A stretch of 49,549 nucleotides of DNA from Branchiostoma floridae (Eukaryota > Chordata > Leptocardii > Amphioxiformes > Branchiostomatidae), in NCBI RefSeq assembly GCF_000003815.2, contig NC_049979.1, positions 31,326,271 to 31,375,819 of the forward strand. The letters run 5' to 3'. Each line of letters starts with the position of its first letter. The stretch's first letter is position 1. The translations under genes and the position numbers were made by a program. Positions 23,901 through 35,900 of this stretch are shown piece after piece. The notes below the pieces were generated by a model. That model worked only from the letters and a program-made list of their open reading frames with translations, made no database searches and was not told where the DNA came from.

Positions 23901-26900
23901 TTTTATTTTACTTTTCAGGCAACCAACTGATCCCTGTGGGCCACTGGTAGCAACTGTCTTTTGCAAGTATTTGCAAACAGGCGGTAGCAAAGTGAAATAC
24001 CTGCTAAACTGTTTAATAAAAACGTACCTTCTCTTGTGCAGGGGTAGCAGCAGATATGGTCATCATGTCATTCACAATGCACAGCCTGAGTACAACACAA
24101 ACTTGGTTAACCTTCACAAAATGGGTGAGGTATGTCACTCTCCTTCNNNNNNNNNNNNNNNNNNNNNNNNNNNNNNNNNNNNNNNNNNNNNNNNNNNNNN
24201 NNNNNNNNNNNNNNNNNNNNNNNNNNNNNNNNNNNNNNNNNNNNNNCCAAGGTTTCCACTGGTCACTACTGATGGCAAATCTACTTCCACAATAAAAAGG
24301 TAGTCCTGTAGCATTTTTGACACCATAGGGGCTGTGTCTAGGACACGGTATAGGAATACGAAGTACCCCATCCCTCCCCTTCCATCGCCTTTTACCTCCC
24401 CAGCCAAAGTCTGGAGCCATTTTTACAAATGGGTGGAGCGAGGAATGTAGGGTCAAGTGCCCTTACAAAGCACACAACATTGGTGGTATGTCAGGGGATT
24501 CTAACCCAGACCTCTGGGTTCTGGGTCAAACACCTTAACTGTTGTGCCAACACAACGGTCCACAATGTACATCATACATACAGTACTACTTTATGAATGG
24601 TACAGTCATTATGGTAGTCTGTACCACAGTTTATAGTACAATTAATGAGGAGTGAGTCAGTCATAGAGTTACCATTTCCAAACAATGGTCGCATGAATGG
24701 CTCTCCAAGACAATCCCAGTACCCTTAGAAATAAGCCCTATTTTGACCAATTTCTATTAATTTTTACTATCATGAAAAAAGAGGTATTGATGCTGCTCTG
24801 TCTGTTTGTTTGTCTTGGTGTGTGTTCAAGTTTGCTCACCCCTGTGGAGCAGGAACGGCTGTGAAGACCCTGGAAAATGCCCTGATGGGAGGGTTGCCGC
24901 CTGACTTGCTCACCACTGGAACAAAAGATTGACACTTTGAAGATCTGTATTAATTACACTACAGACTGGTGCAAAAGGGACGCAAGTATTTGGTGTCTTC
25001 TTGGGTAACATGATCAGGCTTTTAGCTAGGATTTTATTATAGGGGGTCCAAACTTCTTGGTGAGTCACGGTAAGTGATACAGGTACAACTAGGGGTGGGT
25101 ACCGGTACATAAAATTCAGGTCCAGGTTCGGTTTAGGTCTGGACCTGAACCTGATTCAGTATGTGGAAACTTGTGAATGGACGATACTCAAAACAATGGT
25201 CCATTTTGCTACAAAGAAAACTGTTTTGTGGTGTATTCGACTTCCACTAGTGTTTTAAAATCCTACAAGGCTAACTGCCTCTGTACGATTGACTGTAAAA
25301 CTTGGTAGAAATGACTATAGACTCTACTCTACTTCGCTCTTGTTATTCTCCTCGACTGGTAAGCCTTAAAACGTGTGAATGCCTGATCATAAAATCTGTT
25401 CATTTTTCAATAGGTCCAACATCTGGTCCAAAGATTTTTTTCAGGTCCGTTTTTTTCAGGAAAAGTCCAATAAGAAATAAAGGTTTTGTACCGGTACACC
25501 ATCAATACACCTTCGGGCAAAAGGGCAAATAAAAGTCTCCAATATCACAAACATTCATAACTTTAATATGACGATTACTGACCTTCTCTGAAGACTCCAG
25601 ACACAGTAAAGCATATAAGTGAGTTCTGAAAGACAAAAGCGTAAATATTCTAAATACTGCATGTGTGTAAAAACTCTAATTTTGCAACAGTACACTAATT
25701 TATCAATATAGTTGGTACAGCGGTACACTGTATCAAATACAGTACTGATACCATCAATAAGGTACAGGTAAAAAATACTGGAACCCTGGTGTACCAGTAC
25801 TGTACCTGTATCTGATTAGTGCAAGTCAGACAGGATAACAGGTAAGAGGATAGCCACTTTGACGGATAAAGTTACCCTGAAATAACAGCAGTCTCTGAGC
25901 CCCCCCCCCCCCCCCCAAAAAAAAAACAACAAAGGGTCAAGGTTTTAAGGGTCAGATTTGTGTTGCATCATGTGTCTACCACAATAAACACGTTTTTATT
26001 GGTATAACCATACTTCTATCCTTATTGAAGATGTAGTTCACGTACATGTTCAGGTCCGGACCTGTACCTAAACCCGTGTACCTGTACCTGAACCTAAAAT
26101 TTGTTTAGTTACACAGCTCTAATAGTTGTTCACCAATTTTTCCGAACACCCATTGTGCATGACTTACCATGGCCACGCCTACATCTATGACGAAGGAGTT
26201 CGGGTCGTGCTGCGTGTGGGGGAGCTCGTTCAGGAACGCCACAACGTTCAGACGGGAGTGCTTCAGGAACTTTACACGCTGGGCTACAAAAAAAGGAAGA
26301 ATGTACATGCTGTCAGTGTACAACTAACATCTTTGTGGTGACAACATTTATCAATTGATAAGACTTACCAGGGCTCGAAATACTGGGTGCAGGTGCACCC
26401 AAAATTGGAGCTGTGCACCCAATTATTTTCTGTGGGTGCACAGGGTGCACCCAAGTATTTTTTCAGGTTTATGTATGTAAAGATATCAAAGTACTAGTAT
26501 ACAACATATTCTTGACATCTAAGTTAGAAAGATAATAAAAATGTCTGTCAATGGTACTTGTTTAAGAATTTGATAGCTTGTAACTAAGCATCATTATTAG
26601 GTTATTACTTAAATTTAAGTGGTGCAGTCAAATTTTTTTTGGTGCACCCAATTTTTTAAGCTGGATGCACCCGTGCACCTAATCCCAAAAATGAATTTCG
26701 AGCCCTGCTTACAATGGACTGATCCTGTTCAACACTGTATAGAACAAATAGAACCCTCATTTGATTTCTAACGTCGCTAACAGCGCTAGTAGGACAGAAA
26801 TTGCTGCCGACCCACTGTCAACTTTGCTGACTTTGGTTTACTGTTTTCTGACACTAAAACCCTCCCAGAAAAGCTATGTCTTCTCGCTTTCTATCATTAT

Positions 26901-29900
26901 CCATGTCTGAATGTGACAATGTTTCAACACGGATCAGTATCACACAAATGCAGAACAGATGTGATACAAGCTGAGTGCTCGAGCTGTTTTGTTCTTCATC
27001 TTGCTTTGTCATTAGCATGTATGCAGTTGTTCACACAGTGTACATAACCTGCTTTACAAGTGATCACCAATAAAGTCGTGCTACAATGTAAGTGGCTATT
27101 GTTAAGATAAATGTGGATCCAAATAACTGAATAAAGTATGTTAATAAATTACAATTTGGTAAGAAAGGATGAGGTTTACTTACAAAGGTCATTCACAAAC
27201 AGGAGATTTCGAGAATCTCGACAGAAATCCTGTAGTGATTTCCTAGGTGCAGTGGAGAAAGTACAAGTACATCTATCAGTAAACTCATCTAAATACTGAA
27301 GAACTAGTAATTTCTACTTCTCATTGAACTGTCAAGTTTAGTGGAATTACAGTTGTGCCAAATACTGAGTAACTATACAACAGTGACGTCCTCATTGTCA
27401 CATAAACGTGTTATCAACAACAGCATTATAAACATAAATAATTGCCTTAGCCATGAAGATAATGTTTTTGGTTTTGCTATGGTGGATTTGCTGTGGACGT
27501 AAGCAGCATAACTATATAGAAGCTCTTGATGTATATTCATGATATTTGGTAGCGGGTAAAATGTTGGGGAGACAAAAGGTCAAGATCGAGAATGTGCCTC
27601 CTGGTGGCTTCCTACGTTACTGCAGCGGAACTTGTTAAACAATGTGTCTTAAAGTTTGTTATCAGCATAACTCAAGAAACTGTGGAAGGATCTTCATATT
27701 TGGAACGTGGTCGAGAACAGAAAGTTTGAGGTCTAGTTTCCCGTAAGTGTTCATATGGTCATAAGTTTTGAGTGGTGGATGGCAGGGTTGGACAAGTCCA
27801 CTAGCCCGATTGTCCTGGATGAGTAAAAGTGTCCACTGGGCAAGTGAATGTCCTTCCCCACTTGTCCGATTGGGCAAGTAAGATTTTTCCATGAGATTTT
27901 GATATACTTGTTGCTTATCACATTTAGCGCATCAAGCATTGGTCAACACAGAAAAATAGAGCCAATAATAAATGAATTCCATTGCTGCGCATCAAAATAC
28001 ATAGTGAAAAATGTTAGATAAGTTTTGGGGCAAGCAGACAGCTGGTTCGGGCAAGTAAAGTTTGCATGTACTTGCCCGATTGGACAAGTGAATTTTAGAA
28101 AACTTGTTAAACCCTGGCAGCGTGCAAAATACCCACTTGCACACTTGCACATTGCAACCAATTTTTGCTTGGTGCAACTTACTTCTACTAAACTCAGGTT
28201 GCACAGGGTGCAACTTAGATTTTGAGCCTCATAACTCGATTTTGTTGTCAATTTACTTGGAAGAAATAAATGGACCGAGGCAGCTCTGTTTCATATCAGC
28301 CAAATATGTATGTATCATTTGTACCTTTTTTTCAGAAATTAGTGAATTGTAGGTGGTGCAACTTGAAATTCAGTTGTGCAACCTAGTCTTTGCCCTGGGT
28401 TGCACACTGTGCAACCTGGCTTAGAAAAGTATTTTGTACACTGCCTGGGATAGCTCTTGGGGCTGGGAGTAAGTTTGGGCCCCCTTGCGGCTTGTTTCTA
28501 ATGACATCACGCTGTATGAAGTATTACACCAACCTGTGGTAGTGGGGGGCACCGGGGGGGTAAGACATGCAGAAGGAGAAGTATGCCTGTAAAATAGATA
28601 AGCAAATGTTTAATTGGTATAAATAGATAGTGTAACTGTAAGGCACTAAAAGTGCCAATAACTCCTACTCCAATAGCAGACATAAGACTATTTGACCATG
28701 TATACAGTTACTGTAACAACATACAATGTACAGGACAGGGTTAGACAAGTCCTTTTGGCCCAATCGCCCAGGGCTAGTGAAAGTGCCGATCAGGCAAGCA
28801 CATGTCCGAATTTCTGCTTTGCTATTAGAAAGAATACTGAAGCTAATGATTAGCCTACTTCATTATGATACTATATAAATAAATTATGCATGTTAGCCCT
28901 TATTGTTGTTGCCATACTTTTGTACCATGTACAATTGTCATGCAATAAAGTTCTTCTTCATGTCCTCCTGTACTTGTCAGTTCAGGCAAGTGCAAATTTT
29001 CCATGGGTGCAATTTTTACACTGAATGTTCTATGTTGCTAGATATTGGTCTAGTTACATGCTTTAAAAGTACTGTTTTTTTGCTGAAAAATAAAACGATT
29101 TCCATGTATAGAAACATACATGTACAACTGTTCATGTACCTGGTCCATTCACTGAATTTTGGGCCAGTGATTACTAGTAGTGGTAGTAGTAGTAGTAGTA
29201 GTGATTAGATGCAATTTTTTGTGTGTATGCCTTATGGAGCAGGTGGACTTTTAAAAACTTGTTCTTATTCTTTAGCTACTGACTTGATGCTTACCTGGTC
29301 GTGGTAGGCCTCCAATAGGCCTTGTCTGTCATCAGAGTCATATACGATGAAGAACCTGCCACCAAAAAAGTGTTTTAGTCCTTCAAAGCTAACAAACCAT
29401 CAACAACCTGGTTAAATGCCTACACCTACAGTGGGCCAATGACTTCATCCTACCTTTTGGTAACTTCAACCAAAAACAATGATCATGGGCTATAAACATT
29501 GAGTTAGATGACTAAACTAGAAGTGCACTCTACCGAGTCTCCACTCTGTTCTTAGACAAATATAGAGTTTGTCAATTTACATCAATTTTAGTTTTTGGAT
29601 GACATAATATAAGTGAACATTTCCTCCTTGGTTAAACATACATATTTATGGCCTGGTCGAACGCCACTTAAAAGAAATTTGTGCATTATTTGTGTACAGT
29701 GTCTAAAACAAAAAAGTACTCTATTTTCTAATAATGGTAAACAAACAAAGAGTACTAGCATTACCAACAGAAGAAAAAGACTGCTACATTTCAATGTAGA
29801 AGACAAGATAAGACAAGACTTAGCACATATACATTGTATATTCTTACAATAAGAATGCAACTACATTTTGTACATCAGCCACTGTAGACATAATTTTGTG

Positions 29901-32900
29901 ACGTAACTCTAAATACTATGCTGGTCTTCTACACCCAAACATTCATACCCACACGCATACAGATACATAAACACACACATACGAACGATACTGAAAACAA
30001 AACCTTCTTGGCGAATGTAACAAAATACATGTAATAGTTTCTGATCAACTGATATTAGACTGACTTTTCTAGAAAGTCCGTGATGATCTTCCTGCACATG
30101 TCGTTGTTGTCAAAGTTGCTCCCCTGCAATATCAACAAGACAGGACGATTATTTCTCTACAATACAAATGTAAGGCCAAGTAAAACTTAACACATGGAAG
30201 CATTGCATCATCAACACATATGGTCATCAGTTCGATAAAAAAACTAAGACACTTTTGCTATTTCTAGTGTACAAAATACAACATACAAGACGACTAGCAA
30301 AAAGTTGTCATGTTTCTAGTTTTCTCATTTACATTTTGGCCAAATGATCGACAAATAAAGTTTAACAATTGATGTAAAACTGAAATGTATCGGGCAATTG
30401 TGTTTTCAACATCTGGAACAGTCTGTCACCAGACATACGTCTAAACTCTGGCTTCCTTTAAGAGACTCTTAAAGTAACGGGAACGACCAAAATGAACAGA
30501 CTGGAATCATGTAGCAGCTGTCACTATTATATATTTTGTACCATGTATCGAAAACTGCGTGTATAGACTTATAAGGACTTTATAATGATGTCAACTGTAT
30601 TGTCATATACTATGTTTGACCCTTGCCTCCTCCCTCCTGACCTCAGTGAAAAGTGGCCTGTAGGCCGATTTGAGCTTTCATGAATAAACAAAGGTTCAAA
30701 CAAACAAAACATCATATTGTGATCAAACCAAAAAAAAACTATTGGTTGGCAGGATATTGCTAGGGGTGGTCAAATAACCAGTAACAAAGCATTTTTCCCC
30801 TTCTTCCTGATCTAGATAGCCATTACCTTTGTCTCCGGTAGTGTTGTGTTGGACTCCAGGTCAAAAGCGATGGGTGGGGGGAGCTCGTGGCCATCCTGGG
30901 GGGTGGGGATATGGGATGTCACAACTAACATACAACACATTGTAGGGATGTTGTAACTCACAGTTGACTTAGTACCATTACCTTAAATATTTGCAAGTTT
31001 TGTAACCTTTGGTAAGGATAGAAATACAAGGTATTTTGGACCTGTACGTGAATGATTTTTGCAGTACTATACTGGTACACAGGACTGGTGTACATCCCTA
31101 ATACAATGTACTTGTGGTAATGCACCAATGTGTGAACACCACAGAATTTTTTAAACGGATGTTGAATGCAGTTTTAAAAACAACCCCCCAACAAACAAAT
31201 ATATAGTATCTGCATCTTGTGAATGTGATAGACAAAAATGTTACCAGCTTTAAATTAGAAAAACTAAAGAGTTCGACATAAGGGCTTTATAAAGCACCAA
31301 CTCACCAGCCTGGCTACCTTGGGGAACCTCTTCCTCACAGCGCTGTAGAGAAAGTACAAATCAAACACATCTGGTCTGTTAGACAACTGCAGTACTGTGC
31401 ATGAACAACAGGGGGAGACCACCAACACGGACTCACTCACACACAACTATAGCTGCGGGAAAATCTGGTATCTTCTGTCTACGTTTTCCTGAAATTGTCT
31501 TCCTCCAACGGTCAATGGTCTGAAGTGTGATTCAGTCCCTATTTTTCATATGTAGCTTACCCAAAAGCCAGAAGCATTGCGGCTGTTAGCTACAAATGGC
31601 TTTGCTACAAACTTGAAAAATGGCCTTCTCTACAAAGTGTTTTTTCTTGCCTGTCACCTTTTCCTGGTAATACAGAGCCTCTTCAAAATTTACTCATGTC
31701 TTTATTGGAGTCAGATAAAGCCTCACTGCCTCAAGTTTGCCGTTCAAATGTCTTCTTTCTTCTGGTGCTAGTGTGTTCTCCATTCTTTATTGGGTACTTT
31801 ATTCAAGATGTCATCTTTTGCCTGTTTTGCTTCTTTTTTTTTCCTCCGTCCATGTTCAAAGGACGTCACTGTGAAGACAAGTGGCATGTACACATGTTAC
31901 ACTACCGATGTAACAACTGATGTGCACCGACAAAGGATAGGGAGAAAAAATGAGAGAGAAACGGTATGAAAGAAGGGTGGGGAACGGACATGAGTTTTAC
32001 ACCAAGGTTCCTGTGATATGACGTCCATGTTCAGGCGACTGCTCCCTGTGAGGTTGACTGAGTCTAGCGTGCCAGTAGGGCTGGCAGCTCAGTGGTATGA
32101 GGGGCTGGGAACGCAGGCTGCGCCTGGCCTAGGTTGTCCCTCACAACTGGAGGGCCCAAACCCGTCATGGGCTTACAGCCTGGTCCCGCCCAGGAGAGGC
32201 TATACAGTAACGTGGTCTAGCGACCTCGGCACGTGCCATGCCTTGCTCTCTCCTGACTCCAACTTAGGGCTCAGCCATTTTATCTCCAGCCCTATATTCC
32301 TCCCTTCCATACAGTTGTTATCCCTTCGTCCTTATATGGAGTGGTTCCTCTGGGTTCTGAGTCAGGATTGGATGGTGTATTTACCAGTACTTTTGTCCAG
32401 GGAAGGGGGAGGACAGACAAGTGACAACAGAAGAGTAGTTCCTAGGAAGAAGGATAGACAGGGATGACATGCATGTGCGGTAAGATGAAGGAGAAGATGA
32501 GGGGGAATGATGATGATGGTAAGGAGGAAAAGGAGCACATCTGGTTGTCTTAGACATCTTGCCACTGAACCAATGAGAAAACATCACAGTGCTACATGGA
32601 GGAATGGTTGATGGCAATGGAAACTTCTTCAGTTTTTTTTACTGTAGTTGTCAAGGCCTGAAACAAGATATTAAAACATTTTTTCAGATACGTTAGTGCC
32701 ACTGACGAAAGACACCGGATAGTTGTCTGAAAGTTCTGGCCGTTTCCAAAATTGCATCCAGTTGCTTGAGTAACTACTTTTGGAACATCTTTTCAGATAT
32801 TTTTCTACATGTTTTTCAGCTTGACTTGAATCTGAGCTCCAATTTCTCAAAGTGTGCTGCGTGACTTTCCTGACTCCAGGCTGTACAACTGCAGTGTTGA

Positions 32901-35900
32901 CGAGATTTTACCATCAGAAACCACACTTACTTTACAAGTAGGAGGCTACGAATGCGTCCCAAACGACATACATACATACGGCCTTTGTGACGTTGTCTTC
33001 GCTATACATACATACATACGGCCCTTGTGACGTGGTCTCCCCTATAAATACATACATGTACATACGGCCTTTGTGACGTGGTCTCCGCTATACATACATA
33101 CATACGGCCCTTGTGACGTGGTCTCCCTCTATCTACCACCGTTACCTTGCGGGGCCACACCCTCAGCGGGTGTTCCCATGGTTACCTGATGTAGGCCGAC
33201 TGTTCTTTGAAGTGGTTACACACGGGATTGCCATCCAACCACAGTTCGTCCAGCTTCCACTCCTTGATCTTGTCTAGCTCAAACTCACTCTTCAACTGAA
33301 AAATAAAAAACAGCTCTTTTTATGTTCCCTTTTTATGTCATACCTGGGCCATGAAAACATCTAATAGTACAGATGTTCTGAATAGGGTTATAACTTAGGT
33401 TATCACATGGGGTTCCACTGTTATCACACGAGCTTTCTTAGAATCATTCTAATGAACTTTGCATGCACCAAGTGCACCGCTGTCACGAATTATAATACTG
33501 GGCTTAGACGTTGGGAAATGATGTCATTACAATTTTGTTTGAAGACAAGCAATTTCTAAAAAACTTTTTGGACATTTTGCATTGAAATGTGTGTTCTGTA
33601 TGACATAATATAGAAATCAAAGGAGATTGATAGATTCGTAGATCTCATTCATATAATAAAGTCAGCGTGGTGAGGCCTAACTGTTGGAAATGGTGAAAAT
33701 GTTTTAGCACACAGACAACAGCTCCCCCTACCCCGGTGTGCGAGAGGTTCAGGTACTTGTTTGAAATGGTGAAAATGTTTTAACACACAGACAACAGCTC
33801 CCCTACCTCGTTGTGCGAGAGGTTCAGGTACTTGACACCCTTTCTGACAGACACCAGGTCAGCCAGGTCTCCCAAGTGGAACAATCTGTTGTTGCTCATA
33901 TCAAGATGTTCAATCTGGAAAAAAAAAAGAAAATCATGATGATCTGTCAACCCCTTCTTGAGTTATTCCCTTTAAAAGTCTGACACTAAACCAGTCCCTG
34001 CAGTTCCAACCAAGTCGCTGGAGGGCACAAATCTATATCACTTACTCATTGCCTCAAGAGCTGTCTATGAGCTGTCTACCACTGGAAAATCATGATTACA
34101 GCATGTCCAGAACTTGAGATAACGAACTCGGAAGATCTGGTGCAGTAACAGAACAGACCACTCGGGGGCCATATCTAATCGCTTCGAAGTCTCATTCAGA
34201 CCTACCCACATACCAAATATCAATACAATCCATCCAGGCACTCTTGAAGTTATGCTGGTGTTCTACAAACATAGATACATACATACATACATCAAACGCT
34301 TCCCAAAAACATAACCTTTTTGGCAAAGGTAAAAATCCCTTAAACCTCAAGACTGCATTTTGATTGTACTGTATGTTTAAACTGCACTATGAAAATTTAT
34401 GACTGGCGAGCAAAAACTAAGCCGAGGGTTTGTTCAGGCCCTTTCACACAGCATAAAAATTGGCTGCCTGTGAATTCTACATGACATTTAAAACGGCCAG
34501 ATTTCTCTTGATCATCACAAGATCTTACGGAATCAATCAAAATTTGCATTCCAATAAGCCCCATTGAGTGTTATCGAGCAGATTTTAAGGTAAAAAAATA
34601 TGCCTCTCTGGCGATGTTAGAATTTGCCGACGTTTTGGCGATCAACAAATATGGCAGAAGCTCACCAACTATGTAACAGGGGCTTTACTAATGTCAGATT
34701 TCAGCACAGTAGAAAAAAATGCTGTGTTTGCAGTTTTGAACAGTTAATATAAGAATATGAAGTGAACATTATTACCTCTTCGTATAGATTATCATTAAAC
34801 ATCTACATGAACTTGAACAATGTATAAAATAACAAAATGATACTAAAAATACCAGTGCTTCTCTGGTCACTTCGGCCAGATTTAAAAAAAAAAAAAGAAT
34901 CCCTACCTATATAGTGACACTACCTTTTTCAGGGCAATTACTGAAAACATAACAGTTTTCTCTCTAAGCCTAAAGCTAAGGGCACAACCCGCCGCACGTA
35001 CAGTTTGTCTGTGCGTTTTTTTTGGAGGCCACGTCCGCCACGTATTTCTAAAAACGTGGGGAACGACTGGCAAGAGCAGGGAGGGAGTACGTCAACACAC
35101 GGCACACAAAGTTTTGCCTGCACGTAAAGTTCTACAGCATGTCTGTGTGCTTCAAAATCCGTTGGATTCCTTACGAGTTCGTACGGAGGCGGTACTTACC
35201 ACTTACGGATCCCAAAAGATTGCCCACGTTTTGGTACGTAGACAGCCCATATTTGCACGTACGGCGGGTTGTGCCCTTAGCTTAAGCTACATGTACATGT
35301 ATAGTACCTACCACAGGCACATTCTCCTTGATGATTGCTATGACAGAGTTCATGATTGTATACCTACCACAGGCACATTTTCCTTGATGATTGCTCTAAC
35401 AGAGTTCATGATTGTATACCTACCACAGGCACATTTTCCTTGATGATTGCTCTAACAGAGTTCATGATTGTATACCTACCACAGGCACATTTTCCTTGAT
35501 GATTGCTCTAACAGAGTTCATGATTGTATACCTACCACAGGCACATTTTCCTTGATGATTGCTCTAACAGAGTTCATGATTGTATACCTACCACAGGCAC
35601 ATTTTCCTTGATGATTGCTATGACAGAGTTCATGTACATCTTCCTGCTCAGGGCCACACGGATGTCCTGAGCTTGTAGTTCTGTGGGCGCAAACACATCA
35701 CAAAGTCAGGTGGTTAACAGCACATATTACATACTATTATTACATCAGATGCTTGATTTTGAAGCATAAGGCAACACCAAATATATTTGGTGGTTCGCGG
35801 ATCTGAAATAAAATGTACTTTTCCAGAAAAAAACAAAGCCTGAGGACCAGGTTTATGCCGCACTCAGTTTTACAGAATCAATTATTAACGATTACCTCCA

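Noticed and set aside
24135-24407. Minus-strand frame across the 100-N gap as an NXF1 exon
   Set aside because: The residues do not match NXF1, and the neighbouring exons (24915-24840 and 24085-24028) already join in phase without it.
29160-29210. TAGTAG microsatellite as a CRISPR-like or regulatory array
   Set aside because: A short simple repeat of fewer than ten triplets; nothing suggests function. The other arrays lack spacers and are not CRISPR.
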